A stretch of DNA of 64,000 nucleotides from an uncultured Bacteroidota bacterium (lineage in GTDB: Bacteria > Bacteroidota > Bacteroidia > Flavobacteriales > Flavobacteriaceae), in assembly GCA_902635895.1 (NCBI GenBank), contig CACPPV010000001.1:62001-126000 (forward strand), in the 5' to 3' direction. The notes under the pieces were generated by a model that worked only from the letters and a program-made list of their open reading frames with translations, made no database searches and was not told where the DNA came from. Numbering within the stretch: the stretch's first letter is position 1; each line of letters begins with the position of its first letter. The position numbers and the translations under genes are program-made. Below, one piece after another: positions 25,149 through 34,300 of the stretch.

Positions 25149-25985
25149 ATGAAAAACATTTTTCCTGATCCATCAAAATTTAGTGATCATGAAAATACGA
25201 ATAAAATCGTATTACTCATATTCATAAAAATTACTAATCCTAAAGTAAAGGAAGAATTAAAAAGCAATCTTCTAACCAAAAAATTAAACATAATTAATTG
25301 GTTTGACTGTCACTACACTAATATTGGTAAAGAAGATTTTTGGTCAGATGTGTTAATAGTTGAATTTAAAGACAAAATTGAACTCGAAAAATTTTATAAA
25401 AACGATTCAAGTAGAATTTATTTAAAGGCAGTTCAAGTATTTAATGTTTTACCAAAAAATTTGCCAAGACTCTTTGTAAATTTTTTAAAATTATTAAGAC
25501 CTATTGGTTATTTTTTTGAACTAATAAAGTCATCTAAGACCGAGTTACATAACCTCAGCAATTCCAAATCAAATATACTTCCAAGTAAAAAACAAGCAGA
25601 ACGCTTATTAAATGAAAAATCAACAAAAAAAGCTTACATGATTAATCTTCTTGAGTTAAAAGAAATGGCTCAATACAAAGACAAATCCATTTCGATTACT
25701 GGAAGGGAAGCATATGTTGAGAAATATGGTCCACAGGCTTTTAAAAGTGTAATCTTACTCGGTGGTGATTTTGCATTCAATGGAAGAATTATTGGTGATT
25801 CGTTAATAGAATATAATGTACCATTGGATACAAAAGGTAAATGGCAAGCTGTAGGAATTGCCGAGTATACTAAAGCAAGTAAAATGCTGGAACTTGAAAA
25901 AATACCCGGTTATTCCAAAGGTTTAGTGCATCGTGAAGCTGGTTTAAAAAGAAATTATAATTTGTACGCTACTAAAAATATATAA
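25149..25985 (+). CDS. Unknown two-domain protein with DUF1330/EthD-like (dimeric alpha-beta barrel) pattern
   Basis: 278 residues with no signal peptide. The C-terminal half (about 160-275) reads KKAYMINLLELKEMAQY... GREAYVEKYG... GRIIGDSLIEYNV... WQAVGIAEYTKASKMLE, which has the strand-helix pattern of DUF1330 and related stress-responsive/EthD ferredoxin-like barrels. The N-terminal half (about 20-105) seems to be a diverged copy. Such proteins are often cofactor-free monooxygenases, decarboxylases or helper proteins. It is first in the ten-gene operon under operator copy 5 and ends 2 bp before the acyl-CoA dehydrogenase gene. Confidence 0.7.
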   Translation: MKNIFPDPSKFSDHENTNKIVLLIFIKITNPKVKEELKSNLLTKKLNIINWFDCHYTNIGKEDFWSDVLIVEFKDKIELEKFYKNDSSRIYLKAVQVFNVLPKNLPRLFVNFLKLLRPIGYFFELIKSSKTELHNLSNSKSNILPSKKQAERLLNEKSTKKAYMINLLELKEMAQYKDKSISITGREAYVEKYGPQAFKSVILLGGDFAFNGRIIGDSLIEYNVPLDTKGKWQAVGIAEYTKASKMLELEKIPGYSKGLVHREAGLKRNYNLYATKNI

Positions 25986-25987
25986 AA

Positions 25988-27127
25988 ATGAATTTTGAAC
26001 TGAGCGAGGAACATATAATGATAAGACAAGCGGCTAGAGATTTTGCTCAAAACGAGCTTAAGAAGGGTGTTATTGAACGTGACTCAAAATGTGAATATCC
26101 AGAGAAACAAGTCAAAAGAATGGCTGAGCTGGGCTTTCTTGGAATGACCGTCTCAACCAAATATGGAGGAGGTGGAATGGATACAATTTCATATGCCTTG
26201 GCTGTTGAAGAAATTTCAAAAATCGACAACTCTTGTTCGGTAATTTTGTCGGCTCATAATTCATTAGCTTGTTGGGGAATTGAAGAATATGGAACTGAGG
26301 AACAAAAAGAAAAATATTTAAAACCTCTTGCAATTGGACATAAAATTGGTGCCTTTTGCTTGTCCGAACCAGAATCGGGATCAGATGCAACTCAACAAAA
26401 AACAACAGCAATTGATAAAGGTGATCATTATGTTTTAAACGGAGTCAAAAATTGGATAACCAATGGATTAAAGGCAGATATTTATGTTGTTATCGCTCAA
26501 AGCAATTCAGATTTGGGACACAGAGGAATTAATGCATTTGTTATCGACAGCAATACAAATGGAATTTCTTGTGGACCAAAAGAAGATAAATTAGGTATTA
26601 GATCCTCTGACACATGTTCGGTTATTTTTCAAGATGTGATTGTTCCAAAAGAAAACAGACTAGGACCAGAAGGTTTTGGATTTAAATACGCAATGAAAAC
26701 GTTAGAGGGAGGAAGAATTGGTATAGCAGCCCAAGCTCTTGGATTAGCAGAAGGAGCTTATGAAATGGCACAGGAATACTCCAAACAAAGGAAAACATTT
26801 GGAAAACCAATTAGTCAACATCAAGCGATCTCGTTTAAACTAGCCGAAATGGCAACAGATATTGAAGCAGCTAGACTTTTAGTCTACAAAAGTGCAAATA
26901 AAAAAGATCGAGGAGAATCATATGGCTATTCAAGTTCTATGGCAAAACTTTATGCTTCTGATATGGCTATGAAACATACCGTTGAAGCTGTTCAAATTCA
27001 TGGTGGTAATGGATTTGTCAAAGAATATCATGTTGAAAGATTAATGAGAGATGCAAAAATTACTCAAATTTACGAAGGGACTTCTGAAATTCAAAAAATC
27101 ATAATTTCAAGAAATTTATTAAAATAA
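25988..27127 (+). CDS. Acyl-CoA dehydrogenase (short/branched-chain type)
   Basis: 379 residues with the full family layout: N-terminal helices, CLSEPESGSDATQQKT (FAD/substrate strand), KNWITNG, GGRIGIAAQALG, RKTFGKPISQHQAI, VEAVQIHGGNGF and IYEGTSEIQK with the catalytic Glu near residue 363. It makes a trans-2-enoyl-CoA and passes electrons to ETF. The size and motif set fit short-chain, isovaleryl or 2-methylacyl dehydrogenases. Its stop overlaps the next ATG by one base (TAATG). Confidence 0.93.
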   Translation: MNFELSEEHIMIRQAARDFAQNELKKGVIERDSKCEYPEKQVKRMAELGFLGMTVSTKYGGGGMDTISYALAVEEISKIDNSCSVILSAHNSLACWGIEEYGTEEQKEKYLKPLAIGHKIGAFCLSEPESGSDATQQKTTAIDKGDHYVLNGVKNWITNGLKADIYVVIAQSNSDLGHRGINAFVIDSNTNGISCGPKEDKLGIRSSDTCSVIFQDVIVPKENRLGPEGFGFKYAMKTLEGGRIGIAAQALGLAEGAYEMAQEYSKQRKTFGKPISQHQAISFKLAEMATDIEAARLLVYKSANKKDRGESYGYSSSMAKLYASDMAMKHTVEAVQIHGGNGFVKEYHVERLMRDAKITQIYEGTSEIQKIIISRNLLK

Positions 27128-28092
27128 TGAAATCAAAAACAAAACAATTTTTAACTGATACAGGAGCTTCAATTCCAGTTATTTGTGGTCCTATGTATCC
27201 AGGATCTAACCCTGAATTGATTGCAGCAGTTTCTGAAGCAGGAGGTTTTGGTGTGGTTCAACCTGTAGCTCTAACATCGTTGTATGGACATGATTTTAGA
27301 GAAGGTTTAAAGCTCATAAAAAAACTTACAAAAAAACCTTTTGGTGTAAACTTTACAATTTTTGGAGGTGCTAACAAAAAATACCACAACCAAATGAAAG
27401 AATGGATGGAGATTTCCATTGAAGAAGATGTTAAATTTTTTCTTACATCTCTTGGAAAACCTCATGAAATTGTAAAAATTGCAAAACAACACGGAATAAA
27501 AGTTTATCACGATGTACCAAACAAAAAAGTTGCACTTGCCATGGTAGATTGTGGAGTTGATGGATTAAACTGTATAAATTGGAGAGCTGGAGGACAAACA
27601 GGCATTCAATCGGCAGAAAAATTTATTGAAGAATTAAAGGATGTAGAGATCCCATTAATATGTGCTGGTGGAATTGGAAATAGAGAGGACTATAATAAGG
27701 TTATAGATATGGGTTATGCAGGTGTTCAACTTGGAACTAGGTTTTTAGCTTCTAAAGAATGTATTGTAACTGAAAGTTATAAGCAAGCTATTGTTGATTC
27801 TGAGGAAAAAGATATTGTTTGGACTAATAAAGTTGCGGGAAATAATTCCTCTGTTATAAAAACAAAAGACATAATGAAAGGGGGTCTAAGAACAGGACCG
27901 ATTATTAATTTTATGCTCAAAAGACCTAAACTTAAAAAATACGCAAGAATGTATTTAATGAGTAAAGGCCTGAGAAATTACAGTAAAACTGCATTTGATG
28001 ATAATGTTCAATTTTGGCAAGCTGGAAAAGGAGTTGGGGGAATTAAATCAATTGAGAGTTGTGAAGATATTTTAAATGAATATAAAATTTAA
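27127..28092 (+). CDS. Nitronate monooxygenase-family flavoprotein with catalytic His replaced
   Basis: 321 residues. FMN-barrel features are PVICGPMYPGSNPELIAAVS, a central NWRAGGQTGIQ loop, CAGGIGNREDYNKVIDMGYAG and QLGTRFLASKE. In the loop where nitronate monooxygenases have AxGxxxGGHxG, this protein has AGGQTG, so the catalytic His is missing. That argues against nitronate oxidation and for a reductase role on an acyl-CoA or enone, as known for the IpdC branch of the fold in steroid degradation. It is translationally coupled to the acyl-CoA dehydrogenase and the sulfatase by one-base overlaps on both sides. Confidence 0.85.
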   Translation: MKSKTKQFLTDTGASIPVICGPMYPGSNPELIAAVSEAGGFGVVQPVALTSLYGHDFREGLKLIKKLTKKPFGVNFTIFGGANKKYHNQMKEWMEISIEEDVKFFLTSLGKPHEIVKIAKQHGIKVYHDVPNKKVALAMVDCGVDGLNCINWRAGGQTGIQSAEKFIEELKDVEIPLICAGGIGNREDYNKVIDMGYAGVQLGTRFLASKECIVTESYKQAIVDSEEKDIVWTNKVAGNNSSVIKTKDIMKGGLRTGPIINFMLKRPKLKKYARMYLMSKGLRNYSKTAFDDNVQFWQAGKGVGGIKSIESCEDILNEYKI

Positions 28093-29750
28093 TGAGAAAG
28101 ATTTTTTTTAGACTTCTTATTGTTTTTATTTTAATTGTTGTTGCAATTGGAATATGGTTTTCTCAAAACTGGTATAAAATGCCAAAATATATATCCAACT
28201 TAAAAAATCCAACTACTGAAAATGTAACAATTGAGTGGGAAAATGGACCTGAAACAAGAACTAACTTTAAACCAAACATAATCGTTGTTCTTATCGACGA
28301 TCTAGGCTTTAACCAAATTAGTTCTTATGGCGGAGGAATGTCAAATGGAAATTTTAAAACACCCAATATAGATAATTTAGCTGAAGATGGAGTATTGTGT
28401 ACAAATGGATATTCCTCAAGCCCAATTTGTTCTCCGTCCAGAGCATCTCTTTTAACAGGAAGGTTTCCTACTCGGTTTGGATATGAGTTCACTCCAACTA
28501 CTTCGAGTATGATGAAGGCAATAAGTCTTTTTTCAAAGAAAAATGAGGTAGCTGATGGTGTTTATTACGATAATAGAGAAGAAAATATTATTGATATTGA
28601 GCAAATGGGCCTTCCTCAATCAGAAAAAACTATTGCAGAAATGCTAAAGCCTGAAGGTTATCATAATATTCATATTGGAAAGTGGCATCTGGGTCACTCC
28701 AAAGACTTTTTACCAAGAAAACATGGTTTTGATGAAAGCCTCAGAATAGATCAAGGATCATTGTTTTTACCAGAAGATGATAAAAATGTAATTAACGCTA
28801 AATTAGAATTTGATCCGATTGATAAAGTACTTTGGGGAAATCTTCCATATGCCGTTAATTTTAATGAAGGTCCAAGAATGAATCCCGATGGTCACTTAAC
28901 CGATTATTTAACAAATGAAGCAGTAAAAGCTATTAAAAAAAATAAAAATAGACCTTTCTTCTTATACCTAGCCTATTGGGCTGTTCATAGCCCACTTCAG
29001 GCCAAAAAAGAAGATTATGAAAAATTATCCTTTATTGAAAACCATAATGAAAGAGTCTTAGCCTCTATGGTAATGACAGTGGACAGAGGAGTTGGTAAAA
29101 TAAGAGATGTACTTAAAAAAAATAATATTGATGATAACACAATTATCATTTTCACTAGTGATAACGGTGCACCAGGATACATAGGTTTGCCTGATCTAAA
29201 CAAACCATATAGAGGTTGGAAGTTAACTCATTTTGAAGGAGGAGTTCATGTTCCATTTATAGTTAGCTATCCAAACAAAATTCCTAAAGGGACAACTTAT
29301 AACGGAAGAGTTTCTAACTTGGACATTTTTTCAACTGTAGCAAGTGTAGCTGAAGTTGATATGAACAGAAACGACTTGAAAGAAATAAAGTTTGATGGAG
29401 CTAATGTACTTCCCTATTTAATTGGAGAAAACGAAGGAGAACCCGAGAGAGTTCTATTTAATAAATCGGGGAATTATTCCTTTATAATTAAAGAAGGATG
29501 GAAACTTCAGGTCGATTTAGTTCAAAATAAAAAATGGCTTTATAATTTGAATGAGGATCCAACAGAACAAATAAACTTGATTAAATCTGATCTTGAAAAA
29601 CTAAATGAACTTGAAAAAATTTTAAACAAAAAAATATCTGAACAAGTTAAACCAATATGGCCTAGTTTACTTGACTGGCCAATTTTTATTGATAAAACTT
29701 TGGATGAAACAGTAAACAAAAATGACGAATATATATTCTGGGCTAATTAA
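28092..29750 (+). CDS. Membrane-anchored formylglycine sulfatase
   Basis: 552 residues. Residues 4-25 are a signal anchor, then a type I sulfatase: NIIVVLIDDLGFNQI, CSPSRASLLTG with Cys113 as formylglycine precursor, IGKWHLGHSKDF, FTSDNGAPG and a C-terminal subdomain. It removes sulfate from an ester outside the cytoplasm. The RFGYEF after the active site resembles RYGFEF in the fused sulfatase at 21285, so the two are a related pair. It lies within an operon of otherwise CoA-ester enzymes, which suggests desulfation of a lipid-like substrate rather than a polysaccharide. Confidence 0.92.
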   Translation: MRKIFFRLLIVFILIVVAIGIWFSQNWYKMPKYISNLKNPTTENVTIEWENGPETRTNFKPNIIVVLIDDLGFNQISSYGGGMSNGNFKTPNIDNLAEDGVLCTNGYSSSPICSPSRASLLTGRFPTRFGYEFTPTTSSMMKAISLFSKKNEVADGVYYDNREENIIDIEQMGLPQSEKTIAEMLKPEGYHNIHIGKWHLGHSKDFLPRKHGFDESLRIDQGSLFLPEDDKNVINAKLEFDPIDKVLWGNLPYAVNFNEGPRMNPDGHLTDYLTNEAVKAIKKNKNRPFFLYLAYWAVHSPLQAKKEDYEKLSFIENHNERVLASMVMTVDRGVGKIRDVLKKNNIDDNTIIIFTSDNGAPGYIGLPDLNKPYRGWKLTHFEGGVHVPFIVSYPNKIPKGTTYNGRVSNLDIFSTVASVAEVDMNRNDLKEIKFDGANVLPYLIGENEGEPERVLFNKSGNYSFIIKEGWKLQVDLVQNKKWLYNLNEDPTEQINLIKSDLEKLNELEKILNKKISEQVKPIWPSLLDWPIFIDKTLDETVNKNDEYIFWAN

Positions 29751-29763
29751 ATAAAATAATAAA

Positions 29764-30549
29764 ATGATTAAGGAAAAATTTGAATTAAATAATAAAATAG
29801 CTGTAATTACAGGAGCATCAAAAGGAATAGGTAAAGCAATGGCACAAGGATTAGCAGAATTTGGAGCTACAGTTATTGTCAGTAGTAGAAAGCAAGAAGC
29901 CGTTGATGAGGTTGCTAAAGAATTTACAGATCTTGGATTAAAGGCAGATTCTATTGAATGTCATGTAGCAAAACACGATGACAGAGTAAAACTAGTTGAA
30001 AAAGTGATCAAAAAATACGGTCGTATTGATGTTTTAATAAATAATGCAGGGACTAATCCATATTTTGGACCAATTAGTAAAATGCCTGTTAACCTATATC
30101 AAAAAACAATGGACATTAATGTTAATTCTGCTATTGAATTAAGTAACCTGGTTTATCCTCACATGAAAAAACAAGGTGGCGGAAGTGTCATACACATTAG
30201 TTCAATTGAAGGTCTTCATCCAAGTGCATTTATGGCTGCTTATAATGTTAGTAAGGCTGCATTAATTATGGCTGGAAAAAACCAATCAATTGAATGGGGG
30301 AGAAATAACATTAGAGTCAATATTATATGCCCAGGATATGTAAAAACAAAACTAAGCGCAGCATTATTAGAAAACGAAGTGTCTAGAAATAGCTTTTTAA
30401 AAAATTGTTCTTTAGGAAGAGGATCAACACCGGATGAAATGGCAGGATTAGCTGTATTTCTAGCGTCAGATGCAAGCTCTTATATGACAGGAACAACTAT
30501 AGTTAATGATGGAGGTTTAATGAATGCTCCTCAAATATCAATGCAATAA
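29764..30549 (+). CDS. Short-chain dehydrogenase/reductase
   Basis: 261 residues. Motifs are [12 protein letters not shown] (17-28), NNAG, ISSIEG with the catalytic Ser, YNVSKAA (YxxxK), and [12 protein letters not shown]. The ending [15 protein letters not shown] is typical of the FabG-like classical branch. It probably oxidises a hydroxyacyl-CoA or ring alcohol. It follows the sulfatase by 13 bp and precedes the ACAD10/11-type dehydrogenase by 11 bp. Confidence 0.92.
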   Translation: MIKEKFELNNKIAVITGASKGIGKAMAQGLAEFGATVIVSSRKQEAVDEVAKEFTDLGLKADSIECHVAKHDDRVKLVEKVIKKYGRIDVLINNAGTNPYFGPISKMPVNLYQKTMDINVNSAIELSNLVYPHMKKQGGGSVIHISSIEGLHPSAFMAAYNVSKAALIMAGKNQSIEWGRNNIRVNIICPGYVKTKLSAALLENEVSRNSFLKNCSLGRGSTPDEMAGLAVFLASDASSYMTGTTIVNDGGLMNAPQISMQ

Positions 30550-30560
30550 ATTATACTTTT

Positions 30561-31769
30561 ATGAATTTTGAATACACACAAAAAACTCAGGATTTAATTA
30601 ATAAAGTAGATGACTTTATGAAAAAAAATCTCTTTCCCCATGAAAATAAAGTTTACGATTTTCATAGAAATAATCCCTGGAAAGACTATCCTGAATTGGA
30701 AAACTGGAAAAAATTGGCTAAAAAAGAAGGTCTTTGGAATTTATTTCTACCATCCTACTATGGAGATTTAAGTCCTGGATATAGTAATTTAGAATATGCC
30801 CCTTTAGCAGAAAAAATGGGAAGACTTTCCTGGGCATCTGAAGTTTTTAATTGTAATGCTCCAGACACTGGAAATATGGAAACCATTGCTAAATATGGAA
30901 CTACAGAACAAAAAGAAAAATGGTTAAAACCAATTATGAATGGAAAGATTAGATCTGCGTTTTTAATGACCGAACCTGCAGTAGCTTCATCCGATGCAAC
31001 TAATATCCAAACATCGATAGTAAGAGATGGTGATGACTATGTGATTAATGGAAGAAAATGGTGGTCATCAGGAGCTATGAATCCTCATTGTAAGATTTAT
31101 ATTTTGATGGGTAAGACAGATTTTAATGCTGAAAAACATAAACAACAAAGTATGATTCTAGTGCCAGCAGATACACCTGGAATTAAAATTATAAGGCCAT
31201 TACAAGTCTTTGGAAGTGTAGATTCTCCTGAGGGTCATGCTGAGATAGAGCTAACTAATGTCAGAGTTCCTGCTAGTAACATTTTACTTGGAGAAGGAAG
31301 AGGTTTTGAAATCGCTCAAGGAAGATTAGGACCTGGAAGAATTCACCATTGTATGAGGTTAATAGGAGTTGCTCAAAGAGCATTAGAATTAATGTGTAAA
31401 AGAGCTAATCAAAGAGAAGCCTTTGGAAGAAATTTAATTAAATTTACTAGTATTAGACAAGATATTGCAAAATCAGAATGTGAAATTCAACAAGCAAGAT
31501 TACTAACACTTGCAACAGCGGATAAAATTGATAAGTTTGGAGCTAAAGAAGCTAAAAACTTAATCGCCATGATAAAGATACAAGTTCCTCAGATGGCCTG
31601 TAATGTAGTTGATAGAGCAATTCAAGTTCACGGAGGAATGGGAGTTAGTCAAGATACACCTTTAGCAGGGTATTATGCTATTGCAAGGGTTCTGAGATTA
31701 GCTGACGGACCAGATGAAGTTCATATGTTTCAATTAGGAAGAAATTTAGCAAGACAGTATGAGATATAA
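30561..31769 (+). CDS. Acyl-CoA dehydrogenase of the ACAD10/11 type
   Basis: 402 residues. It has [74 protein letters not shown] and a C-terminal LADGPDEVH in place of the usual YEGTSEI, so the position of the catalytic Glu is an Asp (about residue 382). That set matches the dehydrogenase part of ACAD10/11, which works with an APH-type kinase on 4-hydroxyacyl-CoAs. The kinase gene is two genes downstream. The stop codon lies inside the next gene (11-bp overlap). Confidence 0.92.
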   Translation: MNFEYTQKTQDLINKVDDFMKKNLFPHENKVYDFHRNNPWKDYPELENWKKLAKKEGLWNLFLPSYYGDLSPGYSNLEYAPLAEKMGRLSWASEVFNCNAPDTGNMETIAKYGTTEQKEKWLKPIMNGKIRSAFLMTEPAVASSDATNIQTSIVRDGDDYVINGRKWWSSGAMNPHCKIYILMGKTDFNAEKHKQQSMILVPADTPGIKIIRPLQVFGSVDSPEGHAEIELTNVRVPASNILLGEGRGFEIAQGRLGPGRIHHCMRLIGVAQRALELMCKRANQREAFGRNLIKFTSIRQDIAKSECEIQQARLLTLATADKIDKFGAKEAKNLIAMIKIQVPQMACNVVDRAIQVHGGMGVSQDTPLAGYYAIARVLRLADGPDEVHMFQLGRNLARQYEI

Positions 31770-32517
31770 AGATAAAATAGTACTTATTACAGGGAGTGGC
31801 TCTGGGATTGGAAAAGCAGCGGCAATAGCATTTGCCAAGGAAGGAGCCACCTTAATAGTTTCTGACATAAATAAGGATAATGGATTAGATACAGTTTCAG
31901 AAATCATTAATAATAGTGGCAAGGCAACATTTTTTGAAGCAGATGTTTCTAATTACCAAATGGTTGTTGATTTAATGAATTTTATAGTAGATAAGTTTGG
32001 TAGACTAGACGTTGCTATTAACAACGCTGGTATTGGTGGAGATTACGCTAAAATAGCTGACATGACTTTGGAATCTTGGGATAAAACAATGCTTGTAAAC
32101 TCAACTGGAGTTTTTTATTGTATTAAAAATCAAATTCCAATAATGCTCAAACAAGAAAAAGGAGTTATCCTAAATACTTCCTCAATAGCTGGAATTCGTG
32201 GATTGCCAAATGCTGCAGGATATTCAGCTAGTAAACATGCCGTAGTAGGAATCACAAAAACAGTAGCAATGGAATATGCAAAAAACGATATTAGAGTGAA
32301 TGCCATTTGCCCTGTTTTTACAGTTACTCCAATGTTTGATCCTGTAGCTATGGATAAAATGAAATCAGGAATTTCTGAAAAACTAAAGGCAAATGTTCCT
32401 ATGAAACGATTTGCTGATGTAATGGAACAAGTAAATACAATGCTGTGGTTGTGTTCTGATGAAGCTAGTTTTATTACTGGTCAAACAATTTCTGTTGATG
32501 GAGGGTTAACAGCTTAA
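31759..32517 (+). CDS. Short-chain dehydrogenase/reductase
   Basis: 252 residues. Motifs are [12 protein letters not shown] (10-21), NNAGIGG, NTSSIAG with Ser, YSASKHA and [14 protein letters not shown], with the ending [15 protein letters not shown]. It is a classical NAD(P)-dependent alcohol/ketone oxidoreductase. The start overlaps the upstream dehydrogenase gene by 11 bp, so expression is coupled. It lies between the ACAD10/11-type dehydrogenase and its likely kinase partner. Confidence 0.92.
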   Translation: MRYKDKIVLITGSGSGIGKAAAIAFAKEGATLIVSDINKDNGLDTVSEIINNSGKATFFEADVSNYQMVVDLMNFIVDKFGRLDVAINNAGIGGDYAKIADMTLESWDKTMLVNSTGVFYCIKNQIPIMLKQEKGVILNTSSIAGIRGLPNAAGYSASKHAVVGITKTVAMEYAKNDIRVNAICPVFTVTPMFDPVAMDKMKSGISEKLKANVPMKRFADVMEQVNTMLWLCSDEASFITGQTISVDGGLTA

Positions 32518-32520
32518 ATT

Positions 32521-33582
32521 ATGGAACAAAAAGTTAGAAAAGGAGAAGAACTTAATGAAATAAATCTTAAAAAGTTTTTAAAAGAAAATGATTTAATTTC
32601 AGATGTTAAAAGTGAATTAAATATTTTACAATTCTCAAATGGTTTTTCTAATCTAACATATTCACTTGCCATCGAAAATAAAGAATATGTAATTAGAAAA
32701 CCTCCAAAAGGTGCTGTTTATGGTCACGACATGAACAGGGAATTTAAAGTACTTAAAGGTCTTAATAATGGGTTTGATAAGGCTCCTATTGCCTACGCAT
32801 ACTCCGAAGACAATAGTATTATTGGCACTTCTTTCTACATAATGGAAAAAGTCAATGGAAAAATAATTACTCCTAGAGAATTTAAGGAAAGATCAATTCC
32901 TAATGAAGATTATTCAACTATTTCTAAAACATGGCTCAAAACATTTGTTGAATTACACAATTTGGACTATAATAAAATAGGATTATCTGAACTTGGAAAA
33001 CCAGATGGATATGTTGAAAGACAGGTTAGAAATTGGGGGAAACAATATTTAAAGGCTGCTACTGAAGAGATTAAAGAAGCAGAACTAATAATGAACTGGT
33101 TAGACAAAAATAAGCCAACAAAATACAAGCATAGTTTGATTCACAACGACTACAAATACGATAATGTAGTTTTTAGTTCAAATTCCTGGTCTAAAATAAA
33201 TTCAATATTAGATTGGGAAATGTGTACCATTGGAGATCCTTTAATGGATTTAGGAACATCAATTGCCTATTGGGCAGAATCTTCTGACCCTCCTCAGTTG
33301 AAATCAACCTTTAATTACCCTACTTCGATAAAAGGTAACCCATCCAGGCTTGGAGTTGTTGAGATGTATGAAAAAGAAACTGGAGTGCCAGTAAATAATC
33401 TAGTTTTTTACTATGTTTTTGGATTGTTTAAAATTGCTGTAATTGTTCAACAAATATTTTATAGATACAATAAAGGATTAACTACTAATGAAAAATTCAA
33501 AGATTTAAATAAAATAACTAAGATACTTAGTAAAACAGGATGGCAATCCATTCAAAAAAATAGAATTGAAAATATTTTTTGA
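32521..33582 (+). CDS. APH-fold kinase of the ACAD10/11 type (acyl-CoA-linked phosphotransferase)
   Basis: 353 residues. N-terminal FSNGFSNLTYSLAIENKEYVIRKPP is the ATP-binding lobe with its Lys. The catalytic loop is LIHNDYKYDNVVF and the metal-binding LDWEMCTIGDPLMDLG follows; a PPQL / VFYYVFGLFKIAVI tail is typical of the ACAD10/11 kinase group. In mammals this domain phosphorylates the 4-hydroxyl of 4-hydroxyacyl-CoA so that the dehydrogenase domain can eliminate phosphate. Here kinase and dehydrogenase are separate genes of one operon. Confidence 0.88.
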   Translation: MEQKVRKGEELNEINLKKFLKENDLISDVKSELNILQFSNGFSNLTYSLAIENKEYVIRKPPKGAVYGHDMNREFKVLKGLNNGFDKAPIAYAYSEDNSIIGTSFYIMEKVNGKIITPREFKERSIPNEDYSTISKTWLKTFVELHNLDYNKIGLSELGKPDGYVERQVRNWGKQYLKAATEEIKEAELIMNWLDKNKPTKYKHSLIHNDYKYDNVVFSSNSWSKINSILDWEMCTIGDPLMDLGTSIAYWAESSDPPQLKSTFNYPTSIKGNPSRLGVVEMYEKETGVPVNNLVFYYVFGLFKIAVIVQQIFYRYNKGLTTNEKFKDLNKITKILSKTGWQSIQKNRIENIF

Positions 33583-34292
33583 TGAGTAAAATTTATTTAT
33601 TTAGACACGCTCAAGCCTCAATAGGAAAAACCAATTACGATGTATTATCAACCAAAGGTGAAAAACAAGCTGGAGAATTAGGAAAATATTTATGCAAAGA
33701 AAAATTAATTTTTGATAGGGTTTATGTTGGAAACTTGCAAAGACAAAAACATACTCAAGAAATTGTAGCTAAAGAATATAAGAACTCTGGATTGTTCATG
33801 CCTAAAGCTATAACGTTAGAAGGTCTCAATGAACATCAAGCCACCGATGCAATGAAAATTGAAATGCCTAAGATGATTAATGATAAATACCTGAAATCAT
33901 TAAAAGAAAAGCTTATTATAAATCCAGAAAAAAAACATTCATTTATGATGTTAGGATTTAAATATTTTTTACATAAATGGGTAAATAATGAAATAATTGT
34001 TAAAGGAATAATTCCATGGAAAGAGTTTAGAAAAAATTCAATTAATGCATTAAATCAAATTAAAAGTGAAACAAAAAAAGGTGAACAAATCGCTGTTTTT
34101 TCATCTGGTGGAACAATAAGTTCTATGATTGGAAAAGTTTTAGGAATAGAGAACGAAATAGTTGTTGCTGATTTAAATTTTTCTGTAAGAAACACCTCTT
34201 TTTCTAAACTACTTTATTCAAATAAAGAAACAAATCTTTTAACATTTAATGAGTTGCCCCATCTAAGGGATGATATGATAACATTTGTTTAA
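33582..34292 (+). CDS. Histidine phosphatase (phosphoglycerate mutase-like)
   Basis: 236 residues from the ATG at 33582, which overlaps the kinase stop by one base; the track's TTG is one codon earlier. It has YLFRHAQAS (RHx motif with the phospho-accepting His), VGNLQRQKHTQEI, a Glu/His in LEGLNEH, and FSSGGTISSMI near the end as the second His-site region (here Ser-Gly-Gly rather than a clear His). It dephosphorylates a small phosphate ester or phosphoprotein. Next to the APH kinase it may clear stalled phosphoacyl intermediates, which is an inference. Confidence 0.82.
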   Translation: MSKIYLFRHAQASIGKTNYDVLSTKGEKQAGELGKYLCKEKLIFDRVYVGNLQRQKHTQEIVAKEYKNSGLFMPKAITLEGLNEHQATDAMKIEMPKMINDKYLKSLKEKLIINPEKKHSFMMLGFKYFLHKWVNNEIIVKGIIPWKEFRKNSINALNQIKSETKKGEQIAVFSSGGTISSMIGKVLGIENEIVVADLNFSVRNTSFSKLLYSNKETNLLTFNELPHLRDDMITFV

Positions 34293-34300
34293 GTTAAATC

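Noticed and set aside
33582-34292. Classification of the histidine phosphatase as phosphoglycerate mutase of glycolysis
   Set aside because: The sequence beyond the RHA motif does not follow glycolytic mutases and the gene is buried in a CoA-ester operon.
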